In this document: in pieces, positions 9,303 through 20,789 of the stretch
How positions within the stretch are numbered: position 1 is the first letter of the stretch
Layout of the letters: each line of letters begins with the position of its first letter
Origin: Hamiltosporidium tvaerminnensis
Lineage: Eukaryota; Microsporidia; Dubosqiidae
Reading direction: 5' to 3'
Length of the DNA stretch: 64,000 nt
Assembly (NCBI GenBank): GCA_022605425.2
Contig: CM061246.1
Coordinates: 1,671,501 to 1,735,500 of the forward strand
Translations under genes and position numbers: made by a program
Notes under the pieces: model-generated
What the model was told of the DNA's origin: nothing
Seen by the model: the letters and a program-made list of their open reading frames with translations, nothing else
Databases searched by the model: none

Positions 9303-12300
9303 TCAAACCCAAGGTTGCCAACCAGGAAATAATTTAACTAAATTTTCTATAGAAGTAGCCTTTTCTAATAAGAAACACACATGTGAGTCTTCAGAAAAAC
9401 AAAAACCAGATTCTATACCACTTAATTTTTCCTTCATTCTAAAAATTATTTTTTCGGCATCCGTAAAAAGCTTAATATCACTCTTTTTACCAATATTTCC
9501 TATTTTCTTGTCACATAGTATCCATCTATGCAAAGGATCGCTTCTAAAAATTGTCATTAAAGAAAGAATTATTGATTTTTCTTTTTTTAGTTGTTTAAGA
9601 GTCTGCGTCATTATTTCTCGTAAATAAATATTCCGGGTGTTTATTTCTCTCAAAATATAAAGTTTATTTTCATTTTCTAAAGAATCATTATCGTTTGATT
9701 TATAGTTTAATGTTTTACTTCCTGTTTCTTGTAATTTACTTCTTTTTATTTTTTCTACTTCATTTTCTAAAGAATCATCATCGTTTGATTTATGGTTTAA
9801 TGTTTTACGTTCTGTTTCTTGTAATTTACTTCTTTTTATTTTTTCTACTTCATTTTCTTTTGAAATACTTGAATTTGAAAAATAATTTTCATTTTTAAAA
9901 GAATCAGTTTTAAAAGTATTTAAACTTATTTTGCACATTAGAGCATCTATAAGATTTCTTGTCATTCTGAATGGAACAGTTTCAGGTGTTTTAAGAAGTC
10001 TAGCTTGATCAAACAGTAAGTTTAAATCTATATTGATTATTTCACCTGTATAAGTATCTATTAATAAATTATGACAGTGTCTATCACCAAGTCCTAGAAT
10101 ATAAGTACTTATGCTGCTTATACCTAAAGATTGAACATATTTTCGTTTCATTCTGAAATAAATAAATGGATTGTTGAAGTTTAAAAAGAAATTATTAAAA
10201 ACTGGAATGAAATTATCGGATATTTCTTTAAAGGTAGATATTTTGCTGTCGAGAGAATGTAAAACAACAGAATTAAAAATATTTCTACATTTTTTTAAAT
10301 CATATTTTTCTGGATACTTTTTTTTATGTAAATTATCTATTAATTCTCCCAAAGTAATTGTATTACTCAAATACTGAACAATTCCAAAAAACTTTTCAAA
10401 TCTTACAACTTTATAAGTTCTAATTTTTAGTATATTTTTATTTTCAAAAACCTTATTCATTTGAGAAAACATTTGAAGCGCAATTATATCTTGTCTTAAC
10501 TCATCCTTTCCTTTTATAATTTCTTTATATATTTTACCATCTGATCCTCTGTTTTCAATTAAAATTGGATTATTTATTCCAGGAAGTTTTTTTACCGAAA
10601 GTATAAATTCTTCAAAAAATACCAAATTTTTGTATTCTGAATTTTTTGATATTTTAAAATTTATGGAAGGAATAGGAATTTCTTTGAATGGAATATCTTC
10701 ATTGAAATTTTTTTCATTTCTATAAATACATTTGTATGATTCAATCATTCTTTCAATATTTTTTACATTTTTAATATTATTTTTGAACAAATTAAAGTGT
10801 TCAGAAGAGGATGTAAAACGTTCATAAGTTCCTTTTTCTTTAGACTTTAGTGTATCCATGTTTTTAATATCCATTTTATTTTTTATTGAACATAAAACTT
10901 CAAACACTACATGAATAAAATGATCATTACAAAGTCTATAAATTGTTTTTTTTAAATATTCAGAATCAGAATTAAAATACTTGGAAATTAATTGGTATTT
11001 AGCAGGTAAAAATTTATACGAAGGAATATCTTCAAGAATTTTAGAATTTTTTCCATTAAAATCAAAAATAATCGATAATAATTTAAATATAAAGGAATCT
11101 TTATCTGAAATAAGAGAAAGTTCTGAATATATTCTAAGAAGTAAATGATATGATTTTAAAAATAATTCATTTCGATTTTCTTTTATTTCTTTTTGAAACG
11201 CTATCTCTGCTGTATAGTCTGATAAAAGATTCATTTTAGATTTTTCTATTTTAGTATTTTTATTTTCTAAATTTGTATTTAAAGACAATGAATTTAAAAA
11301 TCCTTCATAAATTTCATACAAAATATTTCCAATTTTTTCTAAAACAAGAATTTTAAATTCAAAAAACGAATCTTTTGCAAAATAAATCGGGTTGAAATTT
11401 ATATCGTCTTTATTTTCAGAAACAGTAAAAATATTTGTAGTTTTTTCATTTGGTACAAATAATTTACCTGTTTTGGATTTATTTATATTGGATTTGAAAG
11501 GTACAACCATTTCGTTTTCTATTATATTTAAATTTTTTAAGCAAGGAATTAAATATTGGGTAATAATTTCAATTGGCTTGCCTTCATAAGTTTTTATTTT
11601 CATGTCTGCTAAATTAGTATTTGCGATATAAAAAATGTGGTGATTAAAATCTGTATTTTTAATAACTTCATTTAGATATTTCTTGGATTCGTCAAACATA
11701 TTTAAATTATAAAATAGAAACGATTTCAGAAAATTGAAAGTTTCATCTCTTGTCATCAATAATTTAATTGAATCTTCTTTTTCAATTTTACAAAACGTTT
11801 TTTCAATTTCGTTAAAATAATCAGTAAACGAATCAGAGAGTGTTGAAATAATATTTTTAAATTTCGAATTAAAATGCTCGGGAGATAGATAATTCATATT
11901 TTCATTTTTTATGGAAATATTTGAAGAAAAAATATTTTCATTTTGGACTTGAAATTTGTCTATGAAAATACAATTTTTATATAAATTATTATTCTGTTCT
12001 TTTATCAATTTAGAATCGCTAAATAAATTATTATTGTTTGAATCTTCAGTAAAACTATTTTGATGAATTTTAAAATTGCAAATATTTCTATTTTTAGTGA
12101 GTATTTTTACTTTATCTTCAATATTTTTTAAAGAATCCAAAATATTCTTTAAATAGTTACTTTGAATATCGGAATTTTCACTGTTTATAAATTTAAGTAC
12201 ATTTATCTTATCATATAAATTCGATCTTGAATAGAAATCACTTTCCATAAATTTTTTGGATCTTTTAAAAGTATTTCTTTCGGAATAAAAATCGAAATCA

Positions 12301-15300
12301 TTCCATTTTTCTAAGGATTTTGTAAAACTATCTAAATTATCGAAAAATATCTTTTCATTTTGTGTCATAAAATCGTTATTTTGTGAAACGTCATAAACAG
12401 AAGGTTTTTGTAATGCGATATTAAAGTTGTAATCAATAAAATTGTAACTTTCAGAATTGCATTCTGAAAAGTCTATTTTTTCTTTTTCAATTTCTTCTTC
12501 ATAATTTCGATTTTCTTTTTCAGAATTAATATAGAATAGAAGAATTTCATGTGTTATAAATGGATTTAGAAGTACTTTATAATATTTTCTATTCCAAATG
12601 TAAAACCTATGAAATTTAAGTTTTCCATTTTTCAATATTGGAACAATAATTTCTTGGTTTGTATCAATTAATTCATTAAAAATAAAAATAAGTAAAAAAA
12701 TTATATCTTCACTACAAAATATTTTCAAAAATTCAAAATAATTTATATTCCTCAAATCATGACCATTTTTCAAATTAAAAGTTTTTTCTTTTAAAATATT
12801 TATAATTTCTAAAGATATTATATTTAAATTGTACATTTCATCAACTGTATTATCGAATTCAGAAAGAAAAAATGTTTTCTTGTCAATATCTTTTAGATGA
12901 ATTAATTTCATTTTGAAAAGAGTTGAAATATCTGAAAAGTATGTTTTTAAATTAAAAAAATCATTCAATAAATCTTCAATTCTTTCATATGAATAATATT
13001 TTTCCAAAAAAATATTATAGAAACTATCTTTTCGAAATTTCTTAATGAAATATGAAATTTTAGAATTATTAGAATCAAGGTTTTTTATTCTTTCAGAAAA
13101 AAATCTAAACAATGATAAATCACTTTCATTTTCTCTATTTATATTTGTAGTACCGCTTTTATGAGTTGAAATATCGAAAACTGGTTCAGAATCTTTTTTT
13201 GGATTATTTTTCCCCATATGGCCAAATTTTGAAATATCAAAGCTACATTCTTCATGACTTTTTTGGATTTCATTATTTGATTTATTTAAATCATAAATAT
13301 GTTCATTCATACTATTTTCATCTTCATATATATTTTCCGAATTTAAGATTTTTTCTTTTTTACTTAAAAATATTTCAATATATTTGTATTTCTCACTCAT
13401 TTCAATGCCAAAAACTTCAATAAATTCACTATATGATTCATTATCTGTTATTTTTAAATAATTTCTAAAAATAAACAATGAAGTAACGACAATAAAATCA
13501 TTTTCAAATTCAATTTCTAATTTTAGAATATTTAAAATATTTTCAAAAAAATATTTTTTAAAAATTCCTAAACACGTATTTTGTTTGTAGATGAAATACA
13601 AAAGAAAATATTTTATCATTCCGGGATCATTTTCATCATAAATTTTTAAATTGTTTTCTGTTAATTTCAAAAAATCATATATTTTTGCTTTTTTAAAATA
13701 TTCATATCTTTTAGAATAGTAAAGAGACAGTTTAGTGTTTTTTTCGAATGGAATAATGTTTAAATTATAAATATAAAGTTCGGCTGAGTATATCAGTGTA
13801 AATATATTACAATGGTTTTGTTCAAGAAGCAATAACATAATTTCTGCTATAAAATTTTGATTTGGAAAAAGGTTTATAAATTGAAATAATTTCTTAAACG
13901 AACTTATATCTCCTAAATGAGTAATATTTTCAATGATTTTTTCAAGAATTTCAAAAATATGCGTATCATTTGAAAAATCACTTTCAAAATTAAATGAAGT
14001 ATTTAATAACTCGTTAATTAAATTTTCAGGTAAAATATTCTTTTCTATTTCAGAACTCAGGTTTGTTTTATTATCATTCGGTAATATTGGATCTTTAAAA
14101 ATTATTTCTTTCGGTTTATAATCTTTTCTTATTTTATAAATTTTCTTTATTCGCAGGTATAACAAAATATCTGATATTAAATTTCTCTTCTCGTTAAATT
14201 CTTTAGAATTCATTTCTTCTGAAAAATATGTTTCCTCAAAATTAGAAACGATGTTTTTTAAAATGGAAATAGAAGAGTCATATTCGTCAACAGAATAATC
14301 ATGTTTGTTCTCACATATTTTCAAGCAAATTTTTACTAAATTTTCCAAATTATTGTAGTTGAAATGGGAAAGATTCAAAAGAATAAAATTTTTCAAAACA
14401 ATTATGTCTTTATCTTTGAATTCAAATGAATCTATCTTGAAATCTAGAAATTTTTTCAAATCTTCATTCGCTTCTAATATAAATGTTTTTCTCGTTTCCG
14501 TAATAAATAAAACATTGGTTTTTGGAGCTTTGAACAAGTTGGTAAATTTTATCTGACTATTTATATTTAAATATATATTTACAGTATAATTTTGAAATAA
14601 AATAAAATTCAGTAACTTTTTTAACTCTTCTGTATCCTCATTGAATAACACAAAACAAGGTGATGGTTTTTGAGTATTTTCTTTGAAACCTAACGAATGA
14701 ATGTCTGATTTTATATCCGAATTATCAATTAATGAAATATTTTTTTCATTTGAAACGTCTGAAGAATTATTAAAAGATGAAAAATTATTTTCATAGGTTA
14801 ATAAAACATTTTCTATCAATGAAAAAAAATTAGACTTTCTAAAATATTTTTGAAAATCATAATAAAATCCCCAATAAGAATAATTAAACAAGATTGGTAA
14901 ATTAAACTGTTGTATAAATTTGGTGAAATATAACCGATTTTCTTTCAGAAATTCTGAAAGATTATACATATTTTTTATAAATTTTTCATCGATAGATTTA
15001 AATCTTATTTGAATAAATATGAATAAAACTATAAAGTTTATATTCTTCTGAAAAGAGACTGAGCTTAAAATTGATTCTATTTCGTATTTATTATCGAAAA
15101 GATTATAAAAATTGATAATCAGATATAATGATGTCAGTTTTTCAGAGAAATAAGCAACAAAATTTTTTATATATCGTTTTAGAAATTCTATATCTTTCAT
15201 TTCTAAATATTTGAGCTTATAAGGAAATATTTTAAAGTAAATAAATACCAACAAGCCTTTATATTCGCTTTTGAAATCTGTATATAAAATTTTTATAAAT

Positions 15301-16658
15301 TCATCTGTATCAAGAATATTTTTCAGTTGAATAATATTATATGAAAGAATAAAATATTCATATTTTTCTAAATAATTTTGAAATTCTAGATTTCCATAAA
15401 TTTTTAAAAAATCTAAAAAGCCAAAATAACTCAATTTATCTTTTAAAATAATATTTTTACTGTTTTCTTTACAATTTAAATTTTCAGAACCAAAAATAAA
15501 ACAAATAATACATTCATTTGATGATTCAGTAATTGAATTAAATCTATCTTTAAATTTGTTTTCAGAATAGAAATTATGTTTAGAACAATATTGTTGGCTG
15601 ATTTGTGTTTTGTATATAAATACACCGTAAAATAAAAGCGAAATTGTTTCCTGGAGCAAATATAATTGTTTCTTTTCTTTTTTTAGGCATGCTCGATTAT
15701 CAAGATAAAGAAAAAAATCTTGAATTTCAAAATATACATTATCAGATTTTATTTGACTTGAAAAAGAATCAAAAAGTTCTATAAATTTAGTTAAAAGCTT
15801 AAAAGAACTAGTATTTCGATATCTAAAAATGAATGGTATAAATGTTTTGAAAATTTTTAGCTGATAATAAAAATCATTTTTACATTTTTTGAAAAAATTA
15901 GATTCTATTTTCAAAGAAATAAAAATTTCAATAAAATAATCAACAAATATGTTCATAACAGAAAATGAAAAATCTTTTTTAAAAATATGAATTTTCTTAA
16001 TAAATTTATAAAGAATTTTAAAATTTGTAATTCTTAAATTTGTTAGAATTTTTAAGATTAATAATATTTCAAAGTCTTCTTTTGTATTAAATATTGAATA
16101 ATTTATGATTTCAAATATATTTTGTATATTCTCTTGTATTAAATTTATAGACAATTGGCTAGGTATGTTATTTAAATTCAAATGACAAGTATTAAAACTT
16201 TTTAGATATTTTTGCAAATCAGAAATAATTTTTTCGCAATTTTCCAAATCTATCAACTTTAATAAAACATTCATTGTTTCTAATTCTATAAATCTTTCCT
16301 TTAAATTTTTTAATATTTTTACTATTTGAGTAAAAAATGTTTCTTTATTTTCGTTAAAAACTTCTATAAATATATAAATAACTTTTATAAAGCTTTCTAT
16401 AGTTTCTAGAGTCAATAAATTTTGTTCTTTAATAAAATAAATAAATATTTTGATACAATCATCTATTATTTCGATTTTTACGATATCTTGATCTAAACCA
16501 TTTATTAAATAAATATAATCTATAATTGTGTTAAATACACCGGAAAGGGTTTGATATGTGCTTTCGTGTGAATATATAGATTTTTTAAAATCATTCCAAC
16601 ATTTTTTTACATTCTTATTGGATTTGTTTGATTTGTTCAATTTGTTTGATGGTGCCAT
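9303..16658 (-). CDS. TEL1: Tel1/ATM-like phosphatidylinositol 3-kinase-related protein kinase
   Basis: Tel1/ATM is a nuclear Ser/Thr kinase that responds to double-strand breaks and maintains telomeres. The 2451-residue product (yeast Tel1 2787, human ATM 3056) has a long helical N-terminus (residues 1 to about 1900), then FAT-like sequence and the PI3K-type kinase domain from about 2005. Visible motifs are KGKDELRQD (about 2050), the catalytic loop LGLGDRHCHNLL (about 2185-2196), NIDLNLLFDQ (about 2205) and TPETVPFRMTRN (about 2224). The FATC tail ends in LFPGWQPWV, the ATM/Tel1 form (ATM: LFPGWKAWV). The usual glycine after the DF/DL motif (HIDLG in ATM) is Asn here. A 30-residue unit is tandemly duplicated at about 2269-2329, between kinase and FATC. 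The ATG at 16656-16658 is the first in frame; only CC, not CCC, precedes it. Runs of Asn/Asp/Ser/Lys occur in the middle. Confidence 0.92.
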   Translation of the reverse strand: MAPSNKLNKSNKSNKNVKKCWNDFKKSIYSHESTYQTLSGVFNTIIDYIYLINGLDQDIVKIEIIDDCIKIFIYFIKEQNLLTLETIESFIKVIYIFIEVFNENKETFFTQIVKILKNLKERFIELETMNVLLKLIDLENCEKIISDLQKYLKSFNTCHLNLNNIPSQLSINLIQENIQNIFEIINYSIFNTKEDFEILLILKILTNLRITNFKILYKFIKKIHIFKKDFSFSVMNIFVDYFIEIFISLKIESNFFKKCKNDFYYQLKIFKTFIPFIFRYRNTSSFKLLTKFIELFDSFSSQIKSDNVYFEIQDFFLYLDNRACLKKEKKQLYLLQETISLLFYGVFIYKTQISQQYCSKHNFYSENKFKDRFNSITESSNECIICFIFGSENLNCKENSKNIILKDKLSYFGFLDFLKIYGNLEFQNYLEKYEYFILSYNIIQLKNILDTDEFIKILYTDFKSEYKGLLVFIYFKIFPYKLKYLEMKDIEFLKRYIKNFVAYFSEKLTSLYLIINFYNLFDNKYEIESILSSVSFQKNINFIVLFIFIQIRFKSIDEKFIKNMYNLSEFLKENRLYFTKFIQQFNLPILFNYSYWGFYYDFQKYFRKSNFFSLIENVLLTYENNFSSFNNSSDVSNEKNISLIDNSDIKSDIHSLGFKENTQKPSPCFVLFNEDTEELKKLLNFILFQNYTVNIYLNINSQIKFTNLFKAPKTNVLFITETRKTFILEANEDLKKFLDFKIDSFEFKDKDIIVLKNFILLNLSHFNYNNLENLVKICLKICENKHDYSVDEYDSSISILKNIVSNFEETYFSEEMNSKEFNEKRNLISDILLYLRIKKIYKIRKDYKPKEIIFKDPILPNDNKTNLSSEIEKNILPENLINELLNTSFNFESDFSNDTHIFEILEKIIENITHLGDISSFKKLFQFINLFPNQNFIAEIMLLLLEQNHCNIFTLIYSAELYIYNLNIIPFEKNTKLSLYYSKRYEYFKKAKIYDFLKLTENNLKIYDENDPGMIKYFLLYFIYKQNTCLGIFKKYFFENILNILKLEIEFENDFIVVTSLFIFRNYLKITDNESYSEFIEVFGIEMSEKYKYIEIFLSKKEKILNSENIYEDENSMNEHIYDLNKSNNEIQKSHEECSFDISKFGHMGKNNPKKDSEPVFDISTHKSGTTNINRENESDLSLFRFFSERIKNLDSNNSKISYFIKKFRKDSFYNIFLEKYYSYERIEDLLNDFFNLKTYFSDISTLFKMKLIHLKDIDKKTFFLSEFDNTVDEMYNLNIISLEIINILKEKTFNLKNGHDLRNINYFEFLKIFCSEDIIFLLIFIFNELIDTNQEIIVPILKNGKLKFHRFYIWNRKYYKVLLNPFITHEILLFYINSEKENRNYEEEIEKEKIDFSECNSESYNFIDYNFNIALQKPSVYDVSQNNDFMTQNEKIFFDNLDSFTKSLEKWNDFDFYSERNTFKRSKKFMESDFYSRSNLYDKINVLKFINSENSDIQSNYLKNILDSLKNIEDKVKILTKNRNICNFKIHQNSFTEDSNNNNLFSDSKLIKEQNNNLYKNCIFIDKFQVQNENIFSSNISIKNENMNYLSPEHFNSKFKNIISTLSDSFTDYFNEIEKTFCKIEKEDSIKLLMTRDETFNFLKSFLFYNLNMFDESKKYLNEVIKNTDFNHHIFYIANTNLADMKIKTYEGKPIEIITQYLIPCLKNLNIIENEMVVPFKSNINKSKTGKLFVPNEKTTNIFTVSENKDDINFNPIYFAKDSFFEFKILVLEKIGNILYEIYEGFLNSLSLNTNLENKNTKIEKSKMNLLSDYTAEIAFQKEIKENRNELFLKSYHLLLRIYSELSLISDKDSFIFKLLSIIFDFNGKNSKILEDIPSYKFLPAKYQLISKYFNSDSEYLKKTIYRLCNDHFIHVVFEVLCSIKNKMDIKNMDTLKSKEKGTYERFTSSSEHFNLFKNNIKNVKNIERMIESYKCIYRNEKNFNEDIPFKEIPIPSINFKISKNSEYKNLVFFEEFILSVKKLPGINNPILIENRGSDGKIYKEIIKGKDELRQDIIALQMFSQMNKVFENKNILKIRTYKVVRFEKFFGIVQYLSNTITLGELIDNLHKKKYPEKYDLKKCRNIFNSVVLHSLDSKISTFKEISDNFIPVFNNFFLNFNNPFIYFRMKRKYVQSLGISSISTYILGLGDRHCHNLLIDTYTGEIINIDLNLLFDQARLLKTPETVPFRMTRNLIDALMCKISLNTFKTDSFKNENYFSNSSISKENEVEKIKRSKLQETERKTLNHKSNDDDSLENEVEKIKRSKLQETGSKTLNYKSNDNDSLENENKLYILREINTRNIYLREIMTQTLKQLKKEKSIILSLMTIFRSDPLHRWILCDKKIGNIGKKSDIKLFTDAEKIIFRMKEKLSGIESGFCFSEDSHVCFLLEKATSIENLVKLFPGWQPWV
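9671..9850 (-). repeat. Two 90-bp in-frame tandem units inside the Tel1-like gene
   Basis: Copies at 9671-9760 and 9761-9850 differ at only a few positions, followed by the first bases of a third. Each codes for 30 residues beginning ENEVEKIKRSKLQET, charged and probably unstructured. The repeat extends the linker between the kinase domain and FATC. High identity suggests recent duplication. Confidence 0.95.
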
Positions 16659-17751
16659 CGGTTTTATGCAATTTGATTTATTAAATAGTTTTTAATTTTA
16701 TGCATAATTAATGGGTAGAAAGAAAAAATTTGACAGCAAAAATGAAACCAACAAAATAAAAAAATACAGAAAGTGTTTAAAAAAGGAAAAAATGTTTATT
16801 TCATTTGTAAAATTTTAGAGAGAATCTGTGTTAAGTGATTACTGCTTTACAAATTTATCTTTAAGTAATACTTTGTGAGCTTGCGTAGCATGTTTGCTTG
16901 ATACTATACCTCGTATTATTGCATCATTTCTTGCTTTTAGACTATAGAGTAGCATTGTAAACCCGAATACTATTGAATTTATAAAAGTAGTCAGGCTGAT
17001 AGTTTTGCTTAATGCTAAACACTGCCGATAGCTTAAATCATAAACCTTTTATAATTAAACCTATAAGGGTACAAATTAATTAGAGAAGTGGCCTCGGAAT
17101 GGCTGAAAAATGATCTATTAGTATTAAAAATAGAAAATTTTTTTGTACCGTAACTCTCGATGTGTGGCAAAATTTAATAAAGTCGTGAGTTTTAGAAAGC
17201 AATAATAGAATAGAAGTCGATGTAGAAACGCCATATATCTCAAACCATATACTTAGACCGAACTCGCTCAAAAGTAATCCTGAAAGATGAGTATTTGAAT
17301 AAAGTTAAAGAAACACCAAAAAAAGAAATTTCAAAATTAGAGATGGAAGTGAAGCATTAAAGTGATATAGATGATAATAAAATTAATGAGCGAATTGGTT
17401 AAATAGTTTTTTAATATACGTAAAATTAAATATGTATGCCATGGATATACACAGCACATATTATCCAGAAAAGAAGCTATTTTATGACTAAAAATACGCA
17501 AAGTACAACAAAAACTCAAGCAGAGTAAATACATGAACTAGGAAATCCCCAGTTTTGAACTTACAACTGATATAAACCGAAGATTCATATATCTAATAAA
17601 CACGTCTACATAAACGAGAAAGTAAGAAGATTATTTTAGAGTTTAACTTAAACTTAAGTCTAGAAAATATTTTTTTGAGGTGCAATTTGAAAAAAGCGAG
17701 CCTTGGAATTTTTACAAGAAAAAGACAAAGTATGAATAAAGAAGAAAATTA
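16659..17751. other. Intergenic, possible degenerate element
   Basis: No gene. Around 17085-17360 (+) conceptual translation gives short pieces such as REVASEWLKND interrupted by many stops; the WLK block recalls the region before the zinc finger of REL-type LINEs. The resemblance is weak and no boundaries can be set. Confidence 0.4.
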
Positions 17752-18475
17752 CTGTATTTAAAAGTATCACATCTTTTTAGAATAGTGGCAAGTGTTATAT
17801 TTGTTTTCGTGACATTAACGCAGTTCTAAGTTTAACACAAATGACTACTGCCCCAACACTCCATCGGTAACCCCTGCGATACCTAAGTCCCATAGCCTTT
17901 CATTTACCAGGTGTGTAGAACCCAATTAATAGGCGAGGAAGTTGCCCGGAGTCCTTAATGTCCGTTGCATGGAGTGTGATCGAAGGCCGAAGCTCTCGAG
18001 ATCCTCCAAGACTAAGCAGCATTCCCACTTTCTCTACACTTTCTGAACCCAATAAACTTCTAGCTAAGATATATTTCAGAGATTTACATAGTGTCCACCT
18101 AGACAGTGCAATGTCATACCAACAGGTATAACCTGCTACTTAGCTTTCCTGGCTTTAAATGGTTTTTTGTTTTATATCTCTTAGACGCTAAGTCTTCTAA
18201 CCCGAGTGAGCAAGGCTAGGTTTCCATGCTTTTACATGGTAATTACCTACAAGTCTAGCTGCAGTCTGCAATCTGGTTACATAAAAAACTACAAATAAAT
18301 TTTTAGAAAAAGTTTCTCCATTTCTTAGACCTCTTCTCCTCATAACAACTCCCATGGAACAACCGAAGATGTAGTGTGGTTGTATTTCCACCAAAAATCC
18401 AAACAATGACCTCACACCAGTTTCCCACACTCATTGCCAAGCAGAAAGTTTTTATGTGGTTATCCTCCTTCCACA
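17752..18475 (-). repeat. Dispersed repeat DR1, full copy A
   Basis: About 720 bp that matches 34236-34964 in inverted orientation from end to end at roughly 85-90 percent by eye. The 5' end (right side, minus strand) begins AGGATAACCACAT, and the 3' end lies near the motif TAACACTTGCCACT. No terminal inverted repeats, no poly-A tail and no RT or transposase coding are seen. A 77-codon frame (18197-18430, minus) is also open in copy B, but it starts with a non-ATG codon; the two copies differ there at roughly 8 synonymous and 12 non-synonymous sites, so coding is not supported. Confidence 0.85.
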
Positions 18476-18479
18476 AAAG

Positions 18480-20600
18480 AAGGAGATTAAAAAGAAAATT
18501 TTATATTTTAGGTATTATAAGAGTGAGATGATTATAAGCTATCTGTACGGATGAAATCAAGATTATAATTGAGATTGTGAAAATAAAAGTTTTTAGTCAC
18601 AGTATGGAACAAAAATGATGACACTGTCACGTATAATTATTATATTAAACCCTGCCAATCGAACACTCATACTACATTTTCCTTCCTAAGATCATTTTAG
18701 AAGATTATAAGTTTGGTTTCTAAATATAAAACCGAAGAAAACCAGAATTTTAATTTCCTATAAGAAACATATAGATTTGAATAATATCTTAACAATATTT
18801 TCAAATTCATATTTTTAAGCGAAATGTTTGAAGCTGACTGGTTTTGTTATGAAATTATACATCTATTAAATATAAATATACCACCAGTTATCCCAAACTA
18901 TAGACAAGCTATTTGTATGTAATACTAGCATGGGCGACAAAAATTGTAAAAAAAGTCGGTAATTTTGAAGTGAAAGATATAGACTTCGGTTTTATAACCT
19001 ATTAGGAACATTAAAATGTTCACCAAGCCGAAAAACAGCCTAATTATGTATTCCCCTCATAAGGAGTATAGAAAAACTCAAATTCATATTAAATCTATGT
19101 TATGCCAGCAGTTTGATAACCCATTTAATTATGAATACCGTAAAACTTTGATTTAAACTAAGCTAATGATGATTTTCTCAAAGTAAATACATAAAAAAAC
19201 AAAGAATTTACAATCGATAAGATATGTATAAATTATCAAACGATGGATTAAACTAGACTATTTCAATGAGATGGTCTGATATATTTTTTTTCATTTTGTA
19301 TTAATTTTTTGAGCCGAAAATTCAATAAAAACTACTTAAAACCTACGTTACGCATGTATGCATTTTTTGTATTTCAGCGGTCACTTGTTTTTTGTGGATA
19401 CTAAATTTCTTGTGATTTAGAGGCAACATTGGAATTTTGCCATATAGTGAAAGTAAGTTGAAAGGTATACAAATTAGAGTTCATAGGAAGATTTACCCAA
19501 AAAAATATTCAGTAGCAGGATTACTACTTTTTTATATAGATGATATAGTTTTTAAGTGTAAACTATAAAAGAATATAGCAGAGAAAACCAATAAAGCATT
19601 TAATCTGAAGAGGTTTATGCAAAACTAATGTCAAGTGTTAAAAGAATTTAAACACTAGATTGTAGGAAAAATATTAGTTCTACAAGTAATCTACATGAAA
19701 TATTGTTAATTTCTATCATATAGAACCATGGAACCTGAAATAGCAGAATTGAAAGTTGGGTGATGCAATGCATTCAGTAGTGATTAAAGAAAATATGTTA
19801 TTTATCTCCCAAGAAAGTAGAGAGAAGGTAACCAGATTAAATACGTTCTGCTTAGCAATGAGTATGTACATTCGTATTAAAATCATTGATATCATTTTGC
19901 TGGAAAAATACCCCTACATGATCTATAGGACATCCCCTGTAACCTCGAGCGTAAACAGATTAAACAAAACAGATGAAACACTTTCATTTGGACACAATCG
20001 ACCTGAAATTTAAATGCGGGAGGGTCTAAGTATGCATTTTATTCAATATACTGAGTTTTTGCGCTTATTTAGAACAAAATTTAACAAGGTTTGCACTGTT
20101 TTAAGCTTTAGAGATAAGATAGACTTTTGAAATTCGTAAATTATCTGAAAAACGTAAGTGAAATTTTAAACAAAGCAGAATTCTAGAAACATGAAATCAT
20201 ATGACCTATCCACATTTAACAAAATTCTTTTTAGAACAATATTTAAGATAAAAAAAAATGTATTAATGAAACCTCTCAAATAGCAGATTTATATGAAGAA
20301 GAGAAGAATTTAAACTTATTTCTAAATTATTTAATACATGAAAAAATAAACGTAAAATTAATTCGAGTCTTCAGGATGGCTAAAGTCAAAAAATCAAAGT
20401 TTTATGAAACATTTTTGAAAAGCCTGGATATAAATGTTTTCCGCAAAGCAAAAGTTAATTTTATTCATTAAAATTTATCTACTAAAAGACATAGAAATTG
20501 TCAACTCCATATTAGAATCACTGATTTTTTACTGTACTTAAAGATATAAAAAAGAGGTTAGGTCTGTTTGTCCACTTACCTCAAATAAACATAGAAGTTT
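18480..20600 (+). mobile_element. Degenerate REL-type (R2/R4/Dong-like) LINE, 5'-truncated
   Basis: Stop-riddled but collinear with the longer copy on the minus strand at 55595-59190. Shared landmarks in order: MWNKNDDTVTY near 18608-18640; ADWFCYEII followed by PNYRQAICM (18830-18920), corresponding to the finger motif before the RT; the RT motif C sequence LLLFYIDDIV at about 19535-19560; then CAGGATGGCTAAAG at 20371 and a KRHRN stretch near 20490, corresponding to the post-RT zinc-finger region. The left end abuts DR1 copy A. An ORF at 19756-20013 within it is fortuitous. Confidence 0.7.
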
Positions 20601-20789
20601 GTTTTGAAAATAAAGTCACGTGTGTTTAAATCTTTATAAAAAAATCCATTTAAAAATAAAATTTAACATTATAATCAAAATTTATGTTAAAAATCAAATA
20701 TTAGGCATATAAATTTGTTTTAATTATGTACCAAACCAGATTTCAGTTGTTTAGGCAAGAAACATAGCTAAAATCCTTCTCGCTTTCAC

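Noticed and set aside
9695-9898. Plus-strand ORF rich in Phe/Leu
   Set aside because: Antisense of the tandem repeat in the Tel1-like gene.
19756-20013. 85-codon ORF
   Set aside because: Inside the degenerate REL-type LINE; no start motif and no match to the LINE protein.
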